Source of the DNA: Cordilura impudica
Lineage: Eukaryota > Arthropoda > Insecta > Diptera > Scathophagidae
Direction: 5' to 3'
Length of the DNA stretch: 64,000 nt
Assembly (NCBI GenBank): GCA_963682025.1
Contig: OY821518.1
Location: 28,480,882-28,544,881, forward strand
Positions 1 through 13,103 of this stretch are shown piece after piece. The number at the start of each line of letters is the position of its first letter. Within the stretch, counting starts at the first letter, position 1. The notes under the pieces were generated by a model, which did no database searches, was not told the origin of the DNA, and saw only the letters and a list, made by a program, of their open reading frames with translations. The position numbers and the translations under genes are program-made.

Positions 1-328
1 ATTTTTCATTTTTTATTTTTCATTTTTTATTTTTCATTTTTCAGCTTTCTTTTTTTATTTTTCATTTTTAATTTTTTATTTTTCATTTTTAATTTTTCAT
101 TTTTATTTTTATTTTACATTTTTCATTTTTCATTTTTCATTGTTCATTTTTAATTTTTAATTTTTTATTTTTCATTTCCAAACAGGTTATTAATTAATTT
201 AATTTTTTCACCAATACAATCATAAGTCCCGCCGATTTTGTCTTACAGCTCACATGTTAAGCTGTTTTTGTGACTGTATTGTGAAATAGAAATTTACCCT
301 CCTGCGCTTATTGATGTTTACACATCAA
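1..328 (-). mobile_element. H1 Helentron-like element, partial (runs off left edge)
   Basis: Bases 1-178 are a (TTTTTCAT)n-type simple repeat. Bases 180-328 are the H1 5' block read backwards: inverted arms CACCAATACAATCA and TGACTGTATTGTGAAA, then the subterminal GATGTTTACACATC at about 313-326. The same block occurs at 4640, 18290, 26241 and 45474. It shares AAACAGGTTA next to the simple repeat with the 45.3 kb copy. The 3' hairpin end lies outside the window. Confidence 0.75.
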
Positions 329-559
329 AAAGGAACTATGCAAGCTTTAAAATTACTCGTAGTAATTTTAAAATCATTGTGAAAACCCTTAATATCAAAA
401 GTGGTCAGCGAATGAAATCATGTCGTTCAACTTTGAGCTAATTTCAGTTATACGATACGGCCGTATAGACTAGAGATGCGCTCGTGATACCAAATTTGCA
501 CGATGTATGAGACTTTGATGTGATCGTTTTCCTGATATTTAAAGTATTTTAATATTCTG

Positions 560-616
<57 letters not shown>

Positions 617-1249
617 TGCAAGGTTAATTTTAAGCATATAAACTTATTATTATAAAATTTGATTTGAATTGCCTGAGTTAATTATGTTTTCAGTTCCAAA
701 TTTTTCAATATGTTTTCATTTTCTGATCCTCAATTCGCCATATATCAATAACTCATTCAAAAAAGTATTTATGAAATTTATAAATATTTAATTCGTTCAA
801 TTTTATAGTTGAGTCTTAACTTAGGTCACTGAAGTAATTAACTTTTCAGTTTAGCAGGTTTTTGAGAAATGTACAACCACTGAATTTAGGACAATAATTT
901 CTCATTCACGGTAGTGAAATATAACAATTAAATACGTTCTAGCAAAAATGTGCATTTCGGATCATGACCCTAAATTTAATTAAAACATTTGATCATTGTA
1001 ACCGAATGTCAACAACTCCTTCCTGGGTTTACTTGGAAAGTTAGGAGATTAAGATAATTAAAAGAAAAAAAAAGTCTCCAAAGACTAAAGGGAAATATAT
1101 AATAAGACAACGCTGTTATTTAATGAGTCCGCCAAGATTTTAGGCGATAACTTTAAATGTATTCAAAAGTTTAACGGATTTAATTTTTATTTGAAATTTA
1201 TTATTTTAGCGAATAATTCATTAGTGTAATTGAAATTCATTAAAATTAA
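329..1249. other. No recognised feature except a (TA)n tract
   Basis: AT-rich non-coding DNA. I see no open frame, no family resemblance and no inverted-repeat ends here apart from the microsatellite at 564-612. Confidence 0.5.
564..612. repeat. (TA)n microsatellite
   Basis: About 24 uninterrupted TA units, seen directly. Confidence 0.97.
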
Positions 1250-2009
1250 AACAAGTAGACCGACTATACGATACCCTATACCATGCGTTTAGAGACCTTT
1301 TCTCTTATGCCCAACTAATTGGATACAGAATAAACCAAATTTCAGTGAACCTGTCATTAATTATTTTTTCTTTTAATACGAAAACGTTCATATCGGATGC
1401 TATATTTATATGGGGACTACGTCGAAAAATGGACCGATCCTAACCATATTTGGTACGGTCACTTATTTTTTTAAAAAACATAAACAAACCAAATTTGAGA
1501 AAAATCTGTGCAATAATTTTGTTTTTTGATAGATTTAAGCGAAGACCGGGAAGCAGCTTTATAAGGGGGCTATGACTAAGAATTATCCTATAGGGTTTAT
1601 TTTTGAACTAGTGATTAATGGCTGTAATAAACTCACACAAACCCAATTTGATCGAGATCTATATGATAATTTGGATCATATGGCAATTTAAGTCGATTTC
1701 ATAGGGGTCATTTGTATGGAGACTATATCTGAAGATGCACCGATTTTCGCCAATTTCAATGGCATTCGTGCTATGGCTGATAGAAGCTCACATACCAAAT
1801 TTCATAAACAATGTGTTAACATTTGCAACCTTTAGTTTGATTACAAAGTTTACATGGACACACAGACAGACGGACGGACGGACATCGCCAAATCGACTCA
1901 GAAAGTGATTCTGATCGATCGGTATAATAAAAGGTGGGTCTAGCTCAAATAATTACAAACATCAGCACAAATTCATGATACCCTGACCCCATAGTGGTAT
2001 AGGGTATAG
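1250..2009 (-). mobile_element. H2 Helentron/mini-me-like element
   Basis: Begins ACAAGTAGACCGACTATACGATACCC (hairpin arm shortened) and ends GTGGTATAGGGTATA. Internal landmarks shared with the other H2 copies: ATATGGGGACTA, ATGGACCGATCC, a GGACGGACGGACGGAC tract at about 1869-1885, and a block running from the GATCGATCGGTATAATAAAA stretch through AACATCAGCACAAA. No coding capacity. Confidence 0.85.
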
Positions 2010-3555
2010 GTTACAAAAATTAGGTCACTGGTAACAAAATGTTTTATTAAATATCAAATAACTCTTTCGAAATATATTTATATTATTTAAACTTCTTGTA
2101 ATTCAAGAGACAAAAAATGTTGCCATTTTGCACTTTTTTCGAAAAGTGTATTTTTTTATATATTATGAATTAAGAGCAACTTTATCTTATACATACATAT
2201 GTATATCAATCGAAAAATCTCAAAGTCGAGCCTTAGTAAATCGCAAAAAATTGCAGCCATTGATATCTTTCAGGTCATAGTGTGAGAATATTTCCCCATT
2301 GTTCCCCTTTTTTTGAATATTTTCACCCTATGCATTTATGGACACCGCACTTTGAGACATTTTGATGGATGTATAGGATAAGGTTGCTCTTAATTCAGAA
2401 AAGAAAACGACATTACTCTTAATTAAAACTCAATTTATTAATGCAACTCCTCAGTAAACGTTTGCAGGTGTAAATGTTTGTAAGGGAGTGTGTGTTGATC
2501 GTGAGTACCTGTGATTTGAATTACACTCACACGCCCATCTCCATAGAAACCATATTGTATCCAGCAAGCTCATCACATTTAAATTTACGAAGCGGGGAAA
2601 AACATTTATTTTTTTGCTTTCAATTAAAAAAAAATTGTTTATAATTTATATTTATTTGTAAAAACTTAAAATCGGATCAAGTTCAAAAAATTTGTTGATA
2701 TTGAAAATGACTACACATAAGAATGTATGTATATTAAAGGGGCTCATCTTAAATAGACTTAAAAGCTATTTGAGCATTTCTCTTTGCATTTGTATAGAAC
2801 TGGAAGGGTTAATGCCTGACGAAAATCCGAAACATGAAACCGAAACATTAAATTAAAAAAAAAAAACGCAAATTAAATATTTTTACAAACTCGAATCATA
2901 TCTTAACCCATTAAGATCTACGTTTGCTAATTTATATTGTCGTATTCGGTTATTATACAGGATCCATGTTAAATTATTAATATAACTAAGATAAGAAAGT
3001 CGGTTTGCGATAAAACTAACATTAGTTTGGCAAATTGGTCTTAAAGTACCGGATAGGTCATCAAGGGATATACAAAATAAATATATACAAGATTTTATAT
3101 GTTAATGTAAATATATGCTCTGTATTATTTAAATGGGGATTTGCTTTTGCCTTTTCTACAAATTAAAAAAATAAATAAATTTTGTTGAACAGTTAATTAA
3201 TTTTACTTTAAACCTGATCTTAATTCTTCTCTACACATATTTTTATTTGAATGCTAATATATGTAATTTATTAGGCTTTGTTTTGTTTTGGCCGTATTAT
3301 TGCCGACAGTTTAGATATGTATACAAGTTTTAAATTAATTGTACGATCCAATTTTGTTAGTATGTGATCGGTAATTCCCAAAAACTAAGACATATTTCCA
3401 AAAACTAATTTAAATGCCACGCCCACGGAAAGTAAATGAACATCATATTATTAATCTTTGTCTACAAAATTTTTACATTTTACCGATAACAGCTTTTTGA
3501 AATTTTAACTGAGGGAAGTTATCACACAAAATGTTAAAAATATAACACAGATTGT
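2010..3555. other. Unassigned AT-rich DNA
   Basis: No gene or repeat ends recognised. Short open frames are not supported by composition or similarity that I can recall. Confidence 0.4.
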
Positions 3556-4049
3556 CAGATATGAGTCGAATTTTGTTCAAAATGGTCTCGAGGACTCAAT
3601 GCAGTGTGAGAAAAAGCAAAAACCACAAGCTCTCTGTCCATAATTCTGGCCAATTTTTGTGAATAGATTCACGCAAATGACGCATAATACTCAAATAATA
3701 TTGCAGCACCTTTTGCACGATATTGGTCGGTTGTTACAGAGTCATAGCCTGATGGCTTCGCAGGTTAGAACCAAGTAAAATGTATTAATATTTTTATTTT
3801 TATCTATAAAAAAATAGATCCAAATCTTGTCACCCATAATAATGTGCTGCATTATATTCTGGTAGTCAGAAATCATTATTTTGAGAAATTAATGCAATGC
3901 TCCTTCGAAAATAATTAAGTGTTTTGAAACCAATCGAGATTCTACGTAACTTACGACCAAAATATCTTTTAAAATATTGTAGAGTGATCCTTTTGAAATG
4001 CCACCAGTATCAGGAAGATCTTTAATTGTCAGTCGACAAATTTTTGATT
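3556..4049 (-). pseudogene. mariner transposase relic (LTIKDL...GISKGS type)
   Basis: Degraded Tc1/mariner-superfamily transposase on the minus strand. The helix-turn-helix part reads LTIKDLPDTGGISKGSLYNI (about 3961-4030), then SRLVSKHLIIFE. In a shifted frame come SDYQNIMQHIIMGDKIWIY (around 3800-3870), where the D of the usual GDETW motif is kept but E is K. Further on are MRHLRESIHKNWPELW and LSPRDHFEQNSTHI (3565-3690). Several frameshifts and a deletion around the second catalytic Asp make it inactive. It differs from the other two mariner copies in the window. The 5' end merges with a degraded H2 repeat near 4100. I am confident of the superfamily; the subfamily (mellifera-like) is from memory. 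Confidence 0.75.
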
Positions 4050-4099
4050 TATTTGACGTGTTTGTGGTCCGGATGTAATGAGTATTTCTGATGTCTGTT

Positions 4100-4634
4100 A
4101 GTAAAAATATCTGACAAAGATGCACTTTCTAATATACCGATCGACTCAGAATTAGTTTCTGAGTGGCGACGTCCGTGCGTCCATCTGTCGGTCTGGCCAT
4201 ATAAACCTTTTAAATTGCAGGGTGCACATATGAATATATTTTGATGAAATCTTGTATATAAGCTTTGCTCGGCCATAGCCTAAACAGTATTGAAATTGGT
4301 TAAAATCTACTATGAATAAGTCCCCATACATATGACAAGTTAAATTTTTGGTAAAATTTCGGTCGATGCATGTTTATTACATCCATTACTAACTTATCCA
4401 AACATAAACCCTGTTGGACCATGTTTCGTCTATTTCCCACTTTCTCATCTTTACTAAAATCAATCAAAAAACATAAATATTCCACAGATTTTCCTCAAAT
4501 TTGTTTTGTATCTTCCAATAAGAACTGGTTTATATCTACAGGCAAAAAAAAAAAATATTAATAACAATGGTCTCAAAGTTGCTATATCCATAGCATATGA
4601 AACCGTATACGACTATAGCTTTCTTATTTGTTTT
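4100..4634 (+). mobile_element. H2 element, degenerate
   Basis: Diverged H2 copy: ACCGATCGACTCAGAA near 4138, a decayed GTCC-like tract (GTCCGTGCGTCCATCTGTCGG), GAATATATTTTGATGAAAT, and a decayed right end TACGACTATAGCTTTCTTATTTGTT. One of the oldest H2 copies here, judged by eye. Confidence 0.65.
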
Positions 4635-4635
4635 T

Positions 4636-7600
4636 TTTTTCATGTATAAAAATCCATACGCGCGCGGAGTAAAAATCTTTTTCATAACACCATCACAAAA
4701 ACAGCGTAAGATGTAAGACGTCAGACAAAATCGGTGTGACTTATGATTGCATTGGTGATAATATTATGATGTGTACCTTTTTGTCGCTGTTGAAAAACAA
4801 AAAATGAAAAATAAAAAATGAAAAATTAAAAATGAAAAATGAGAAATAAAAAATGAAAAATTAATAATGAGAAAATAAAGAATTAAAAATTAAAAATAAA
4901 AAAAAATAAAATTGAAAAATAAAATATGAAAAATGAAAAATAAAAATTAAAATATGAAAACTGAAAAAAGAAAAATAAAAAATTATAAATGAAAAATATA
5001 TAAATGAAAATTAAAAGTTCAAAATAAAAAAATTAAAAATAAAACAATAAAAATGAAAAATAAAAAATTAAAAGGAAAAAATGAGAAATGGAAAATGAAA
5101 ATTTAAAAATGAAAAATGAAAAATAAAAAATAAAAAATGAAAAATAAAAAATAAAAGATAAAAAATTAAAAATTAACAATAAAAAATGAAAAGTAAAAAA
5201 AGAGAAATGGAAAATGAAAATTTAAAAATGAAAATCGAAAAATGAAAAATGGAAAATAAAAAATGAAACATCAAAAATGAAAAATAAAAAATGAAAAACG
5301 AGAACTTAAAAATAAAATATGAAAAATGAACAATGCAAAATGAAAATTGAAAAATAGGAAATGAAAAATGAAAATGAAAGACGAAAAATGAAAGATAAAA
5401 TCTAGAAAATAAAAATGAAAAATTAAAAATTAAAAGCAAAAAATGAAAAACGAAAATTGAAAAATTAAAAACGAAAAACGAAAAATGAAAAATAAAATAT
5501 GAAAAATGAACAATGAAAAATAAAATATGAAGAATGAAAAACGAAAAATGAAAAATAAAATATGAAAAATAAAAAATGAAAAATAAAAAAAAAATAGAAA
5601 ATGAAAAATGAAAGACGAACGACGAAAAATGAAATACAGAAAATAAAAATGAAAAATAAAAAACGAAAAATGAAAAATGAAATATGAAAAATTAAAAACA
5701 AGAACAAAAAATTGATAATAAAATATGAAAAATGAAAAACGAAAAATTAAAAATAATATATGAAAAATAAAAAATTAAAAATAAAAAATGTAAAATAAAA
5801 AATTAAAAATAGAAAATGAAAAATGAAAAATGAAAGACGAAAAATGAAAGATAAAATATGGAAAATAAAAATGAAAAATGAAAAATTAAAAAAAAAAAAT
5901 GAAAACTTAAAAATGAAAAATGAAAAATAATATATGAAAAATGAAAAATAAACAATAAAAAATGAAAAGTTAAAAATAAAACATGAAAAATAATATATGA
6001 AAAATTAAAAATAAGAAACGAAAAATTAAAAATAATATATGAAAAATTAAAAATAAAATGTGAAAAATAAACAAATAAAAAATAAAAAATAAAAAATGAA
6101 AAACGAAAAATAAAAAATGATAAACGAAAAATGAAAAATTAAAAACGAAAACTGAAAAATAAAATATGAAAAATGAAAAATAAAATACGAAAAATTAAAA
6201 TGAAAAATGAAAAATAAAATATGAAAAATTAAAAATGAAAAATGAAAAATAAAAAATGAAAAATAGAAAATGAAAATTAAAATATAGAAAACAAAAATGA
6301 AAAATAAAAAACGAAAAATGAAAAATGACAAATGAAAGACGAAAGTCGAAATATGAAAAATAAAATACAGAAAATAAAAATGAAAAATAAAAAACGAAAA
6401 ATGAAAAATGAAATATGAAAAATTAAAAACAAAAACAAAAAATTGAAAATAAAATATGAAAAATGAAAAACGAAAAATTAAAAATAATATATGAAAAATA
6501 AAAAATTAAAAATAAAAAATGTAAAATAAAAAATTAAAAATAGAAAACGAAAAATGAAAGACGAAAAATTAAAGATAAAATATGGAAAATAAAAATGAAA
6601 AATGAAAAATTAAAAAAAAATGAAAACTTAAAAATGAAAAATGAAAAATAATATATGAAAAATTAAAAATAAACAATAAAAAATGAAAAGTTAAAAATAA
6701 AACATGAAAAATAATATATGAAAAATTAAAAATGAGAAACGAAAAATTAAAAATAATATATGAAAAATTAAAAATAAAATGTGAAAAATAAATAAATAAA
6801 AAATAAAAAATAAAAAATGAAAAACGAAAAATAAAAAATGATAAACGAGAAATGAAAAATTAAAAACGAAAACTGAAAAATAAAATATGAAAAATGAAAA
6901 ATAAAATACGAAAAAATAAAATGAAAAATTAAAAATAAAATAAGAAAAATTAAAAATGAAAAATGAAAAATGAAAAATAAAAAATTAAAAATAGAAAATG
7001 AAAAATAAAATATAGAAAACAAAAATGAAAAATAAAAAACGAAAAATGAAAAATGACAAATGAAAGACGAAAGACGAAAAATGAAAAATAAAATACAGAA
7101 AATAAAAATGAAAAATAAAAAACGAAAAATGAAAAATGAAATATGAAAAATTAAAAACAAAAACAAAAAATTGAAAATAAAATATGAAAAATGAAAATCG
7201 AAAAATTAAAAATAATATATGAAAAATTAAAAATTAAAAATAAAAAATGTAAAATAAAAAATGAAAAATAGAAAATGAAAAATGAAAGACGAAAAATTAA
7301 AGATAAAATATGGAAAATAAAAATGAAAAATGAAAAATTAAAAAAAAAAATGAAAACTTAAAAATGAAAAATGAAAAATAAACAATAAAAAATGAAAAGT
7401 TAAAAATAAAACATGAAAAATAATATATGAAAAATTATAAATGAGAACCGAAAAATTAAAAATAATATATGAAAAATTAAAAATAAAATGTGAAAAATAA
7501 ACAAATAAAAAATAAAAAATAAAAAATGAAAAACGAAAAATAAAAAATGATAAACGAAAAATGAAAAATTAAAAACGAAAACTGAAAAATAAAATATGAA

Positions 7601-8049
7601 AAATGAAAAATAAAATACGAAAAATGAAAATGAAAAATGAAAAATAAAATATGAAAAATTAAAAATGAAAAATGAAAAATTAAAAATGAAAAATAGAAAA
7701 TGAAAAATAAAATATAGAAAACAAAAATGAAAAATAAAAAACGAAAAATGAAAAATTAAAAAAGAAAAATAAAAAAATTAAATATTAAAAATGACAAATA
7801 AAATATGAAAAATAAAAAATAAAAAATGAAAACTAAAAAATGAAAAATTAGAAATTAAAATTGAAAAACGAAAAACAAAAAATTAAAAATTTTAAATGAA
7901 GCAGTTGAAATAACAAATTATAAAACATGTTTTTGTATTAGCGTATATAGGGACGCTTTCTGTTTAATTTTAAAAAAGTACCATAAAAAATCTTTTATTA
8001 CTTGATGTTTTCATATCTCCCCTGTAATCGGATTCACATGATATTTTTG
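4636..8049 (+). mobile_element. H1 Helentron-like element with 3.1 kb internal minisatellite
   Basis: The 5' block at 4636-4790 contains ATACGCGCG, CACCATCACAAAAACAGCGTAA and TGACTTATGATTGCATTGGTGA. The 3' block at 7940-8049 contains GACGCTTTCTGTTTAATTTTAAAAAA, then a subterminal GATGTTTTCATATC, then CTCCCCTGTAATCGGATTCACATGAT (stem TGTAA/TTCACA around a GGA loop). The same 3' block occurs at 18540-18652 and 28010-28065. Everything between is the array at 4795-7905. No transposition protein is encoded, so the copy is non-autonomous. Confidence 0.75.
4795..7905. repeat. A-rich minisatellite (TGAAAAATAAAAA-type) with ~0.72 kb higher-order blocks
   Basis: Irregular 7-14 bp units of AAAAATGA, AAAAATAA, AAAAACGA and AAAAATTA. 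Between about 5600 and 7770 the units are organised into near-identical longer blocks. For example, a rare ATTG-AATAAAATATG variant recurs at 5711, 6442 and 7170 (steps of 731 and 728). A GTGAAAAATAAA-CAAATAAA variant recurs at about 6060, 6780 and 7491. Long Phe/Ile/Ser-rich minus-strand frames across it are composition artefacts. Confidence 0.9.
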
Positions 8050-8056
8050 TTTTTTG

Positions 8057-8290
8057 GTATAACCAACTCACCAACTCGGCAACATCCTTAAAGTTTCTAA
8101 AGCAGAAATTGTATTCCATAAAAAAAATTAAATAACTTCTTTGCTCAATAATATCAGACATTGTTAAAATCATCAATTTGAATTTTAAATGCAGCATCGC
8201 TATTGAACCAAGAAAGATATTGACACGAAATTTGGCACAGCTGTCAAAAGCAATATTAATAAATCCGAGAACTTTCAATTGAAAAGACAT
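8057..8290 (-). other. Open frame of unknown status, possible exon of a divergent gene
   Basis: A minus-strand frame from an ATG at 8290 (MSFQLKVLGF...) stays open for about 75 codons with ordinary composition. Near its end it meets a GAGTTG|GTGAGT donor-like site at about 8068-8073, just before the H1 3' end. It lies head-to-head with the endonuclease promoter. I do not recognise the protein. The hydrophobic content would allow a membrane protein, but no domain is evident. It could be a chance frame. Confidence 0.2.
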
Positions 8291-8668
8291 CTTTTCATTT
8301 GGACATAGTATTATCACTTATAAGTATTATAATTAAGTATTATAGTATTATATTATAAGAAAAACGCATTTAAGTATAATTAGCATGTACATGCGCATAC
8401 ATATGTTTCATGTAAATATTATTTAAAAAAAAATAACAGATTTAAATAAGTAACGCAAGGCGGTTCTTGCGGTAAGTTCTCTCTACCGTGAAACGCTACC
8501 AGTTCAGTTTTCGTTATACTTTTATTAGACCGTTATTATATGTCCTGCCTGCCTCAGCACGTATACAGTATTAGTGGGTTAATTATAGGCATTTTAATTT
8601 TGTTTGTCTTTAAAGTTATTTTATTGTTGTTTACGATAGAATAAGAATGAGCCTACAGTTTTTTTACG

Positions 8669-8706
8669 TATAAAAATCAAAATGTTTCATAAAATTGAAG
8701 CAGTTG
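8669..8706 (+). promoter_or_regulatory. TATA box and initiator of the endonuclease-like gene
   Basis: TATAAAAA starts at 8669. A GCAGTTGC initiator-like sequence is centred on A8702, about 31 bases downstream, which is the arthropod spacing. The first ATG with a good frame is at 8740, giving a 5' UTR of roughly 38 nt. Position is inferred from motif spacing only. Confidence 0.55.
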
Positions 8707-8739
8707 CATTTAGTAAACACAAGTCAATAACAACTTAAA

Positions 8740-11700
8740 ATGATTTATAAAGTGAACAATTTCTTAAAAATAATTTTATTACTATTAATTTGTGTTACAG
8801 TTATACTTGGTGATTGTACAATAAGACATACTAGCAATCCTTTAGTTAAGCCCCATCTCAGAAAAAAAATTGGAATTCGCACAATTGAAATATCAAATAG
8901 CAATACATTTACCACCATTGCCAATAATCAAGAAATTATTGCATCTTGTGATATAAAATTTGAGAAGTGAGCATAAGAAAACAATTTCAAATTGTTTTTT
9001 AAATTTTTGTTTTTTTTTTTTTATTATTTTAATAGGCCGGAAAACCGCAAAGATAAAAGAGAATTAAATATAAGCTGCAGTGAAAATTATATATATGAAA
9101 GTGGAAATATATATGACTATTCATCCGAAATTTATTTGGAATGTGCCTTATTGAAATGGAATCTATACGAGTTATTGGAACCATTTGATTGGTGTCCTTC
9201 GTATATGGCCTCATATATTTTATCCAGACCAGCTGGAAGTGAATTACAAGACTACATAAATGTGGCTGGTATTTGTTACGATACGTATTCTATGAAATTA
9301 AGTTCAATTTACTATATCATGGCAATAAGACATTATAGAGATTTTTTTTATCAAGTACGCTGAAATCAAATTACATCGCTTCCATCATTTAATAAAATCA
9401 TTTGTTATTTTTTAAATAATTTCAGTATCCACATGTGCTGCCAAATAACTTCTTTACACCCAGGGTGGAAATAAAATACGTGAAGGAAACATTCAAATCG
9501 AAAAGGTATGATAATTATTATTTTATTGTGTTTTCCTAACCATTTTGTATGGAATAGGTAATCATTTATAAATTTAAATGACAAAACTTTATAGCTTTTA
9601 GTTGGAAAGAAATCAAGTTCCAATACCAGTTTTTCGATTTTATTTTCAAATCGTACATAATCCTTATACTTAAAATCAATATAGCACAACTTGTGACTAC
9701 TGAATTATTTTGTTACCAAAATCGAATTTCTTTTGTGACATTTGAATTATTCTCTAGAAGAATTCTCTTTTCTGATTGAGTTAACTATTTTCTATTGCGA
9801 TATTGAAGGGTGATAGGGTCACAACACGTCTTTATGAAACTTTTCCACTAAGAGGTAATTAATTTATTTAGGGATTTTACGAAACGTTAAAGATTAAATG
9901 CTTAAGTGCAATCTTTTTTAATTCGTTTTATAAACGAAAGCGAGAAAGAGAAATTTTTAATATATCCATATTTGACTTTATTAATTTTTATACCCTAAAC
10001 CGCTATGTGGTCAGGTTATAATGACTTTGTGCTGATGATTGTAACTACCTTTTATAAATTTAGTATATAAGCTTCTATCAGCTATAGTATAAACGCTGTT
10101 AAAATTGGCGATAATCGGTGAATGTTCAGCCACACTCTCCATACAAATGACACCTATGAAACTGACTTAAATTGCCATATGATACAAATTGCAATATGAT
10201 CCGAATTATCATATCGGTCAACTTGAGTTTGTGTACGTTTATTACACACTTTAAGTCCATACATATACCCTATAGGACAATTCTTAGTCATAGCCCCATA
10301 TAAAGCTGCTTACTGGTCTTCACCTAAATCCATCAAAAAACAAAATTATTGCACAGATTTAAGTCATAATTGGTTTGTATTATTTTTTTTGCAAAAAAAA
10401 AAACCTTACCACATATGATCAGGATCGGTCCAATTTTCGACCTGGTCCCCATATAAATATAGCATCCGATATGAACTTTTTCATATTCAAAGAAAAAAAA
10501 TTAATAACAATGCCACTCAAATTTGCTTTATGCTTATTTTCTATATCCAATTTAAAAGATAGGGCCTCTAAACGCATGGTATGGGGTATCGTATAGTCAG
10601 TCTGGACCGACTATAATTTTCTTACTTGTTATTATTAATTTAGTTTTATTTAAAAGATTTGATTTCAACAAAAATAGTAAATATAAAAATAAAAGTGATT
10701 AAAAATCAAGTAAGAGTGTTAAATTCGGCTGGGCCGAATCTTTGATACCCTCCACATTTTTCATTTTCAATTTTCATTTTTTTTTTATCATTTTCCATTT
10801 TTCACTTTTCAATTTTCATCTTTCGTTTTTCATTTTTAGTTTTTCATTTTTAGTTTTTCATTTTTAATTTCTCATTTTCCATTTTCCACTTTTCATTTTT
10901 CATTTTCCATTTTCGATTTTTCATTTTCGATTTTTCATTTTCCATTTTTCAATTTTCATTTTTCATTTTCCATTTTCCATTTTTAATTTTCCGTTTTTCA
11001 TTTAACGTTTTCCATTTTTCATTTTAATATTTTCATTTTTAATTTTCCATTTTCCATATTCCACTTTCCATTTTTATACCCTATACCACTATGTGGTTTG
11101 GGTATAATGACTTTGTGCTGCTGTTTGTAACAACCAAAAATATTTGACCTAGACCCATCTTTAATTATACCGATCGAATCAGAATCACTTTCTGAGTTGA
11201 TTTAACAATGTCCGTCCGTCCGTTCGTCCGTCCGTCCGTCCGTCTCTCCGTCCGTCCGTCCGTCTGTGTGTCCATGTAAAGCTTGTAATCAAACTGCAGG
11301 TCGCAAATATGAATATATTGTGATGAAATTTGGTATATAAGCTTTTATCGGCCATGGGATGAACGCTATTGAAATTGGTGAGAATCGGTCCATGTTCAGA
11401 CCTAGCCCCCATACAAATTACCCATATGAAATCGACATAAATTGCCATAAGATCCAAATTCTCATATAGATCTTACTCAAATTGGGTTTGTATGCGTTCA
11501 TTACATCCACTAATGAGTAGTCCAAAAATGATACCTTTGACCCCATATAGAGCTGCTTCCCGATCTTCACTTAAATCTATTAAAAAACAAAAATATTGCA
11601 CTGATTCTTCTCAAATTTTGTTTGTACATATTTTTGCAAAATACAAGAGACTTTACCAAACATGATCAGGATCGGTCCATTTTTGGACCTAGTCCCTTTA

Positions 11701-11979
11701 TAGATATAGCATCCGATATGAACTTTTTCATATCTGCAGCCAAAAATATTAATAAAAATCCCACTCAAATTTGGTTTTTGCTTATTTTCAATATCCAGTT
11801 AGTTGGGCCTAAGAGATAGGGTTTCTAAACGGATGGTATAGGGTATCGTATAGTCGGTCTAGACCGACTATAATTTTCTTACTTGTTCATATTTCATTTA
11901 TAATTTTAAATTTTTCATTTTCCATTTGCCATTTTTAATTTTAACTTTTTCATTTTAACTTTTTCATTTTCCATTTTTC

Positions 11980-12011
<32 letters not shown>

Positions 12012-12070
12012 TGCATTTTGCATTTTCCATTTGTCATTTTTAATTTTTCATTTTCCATTTTGCATTTTTC

Positions 12071-12102
<32 letters not shown>

Positions 12103-12747
12103 TTCATTTTTCATTTTTCATTTTTCATTTTTCATTTTCCATTTTCCATTTTTCAGTTTTAATTTTTCATTTTTAATTTTTCATGATCCATTTTCCATTT
12201 TCCATTTTTAATTTTTCATTTTCCACTTTTCATTTCCATTTTTCATTTCTCATTTCGCATTTTCCATTTTCTATTTTCAATTTTTCATTTTCCATTTTTC
12301 ATTTTTCAATTTTTATTTTCCATATTCCATTTTCTATTTATTAATTTTTCATTTTCCATTTGCCATTTTCCATTTTCAATTTTTCATTTTCCATTTTCCA
12401 CTTTTCATTTTCCATTTTTCATTTTCAATTTTCATTTTTCATATTTCATCTTTCATTTTTCATTTTTCATTTTCCATTTCTCATTTTCCATTTTCCCTTT
12501 CCGTTTTCGATTTCCAATTTTTCATTTTTCATTTTTCATTATCCATTCTTCATTTCCCATTTTTCATTTTCAATATTTAATTTTTAATTTTTCAATTTCC
12601 ATTTTTCATTTTTAAATATTTAATTTTGATTTTTCATTTTTCATTTACCATTTTAAATTTTTCATTTTCCGTTTTCCATTTTTCATTTTCCATTTTTCAT
12701 TTTTCGTTTTTCATTTTTTATTTTCCATTTTTCAATTTTAATCTTTA

Positions 12748-12781
<34 letters not shown>

Positions 12782-12817
12782 AATTTTTCATTTTCCATAT
12801 TGCATTTTTCATTTTCC

Positions 12818-12849
<32 letters not shown>

Positions 12850-13071
12850 TCCATTTTTCAGTTTTCATTTTTCATTTTCCATGTTCCATTTTCCATTTTT
12901 AATTTTTCATTTTCCACTTTTCATTTTCATTTTCCATTTCTCATTTCGCATTTTCCATTTTCGATTTTCAATTTTTCATTTTCCATTTTTCATTTTTCAT
13001 TTTTAATTTTTCAATTTTCATTTTTCATTTTTCATTTTTCAGTTTTCAATTTTCAATTTTCATTTTTCATC

Positions 13072-13103
<32 letters not shown>

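Noticed and set aside
5173..7166. Several minus-strand open frames rich in Phe, Ile and Ser (up to 132 codons)
   Set aside because: They are translations of the TTTTTCAT/AAAAATGA minisatellite; composition fully explains them.
8504..8509. TTCAGTT initiator-like motif upstream of the endonuclease gene
   Set aside because: The TATA box at 8669 with an initiator 31 bases downstream is a better match and nearer the ATG; the upstream site stays a minor alternative.
11185..11819. Open frames of 60-90 codons on both strands in H2 copies (also 25677-26184, 39470-39872, 60803-61387)
   Set aside because: The same frames recur in every H2 copy with random indels; H2 is non-coding.
12360..13006. Plus-strand SIFHFSF-type frames
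   Set aside because: Translation of the H3 minisatellite, no start context or codon bias.
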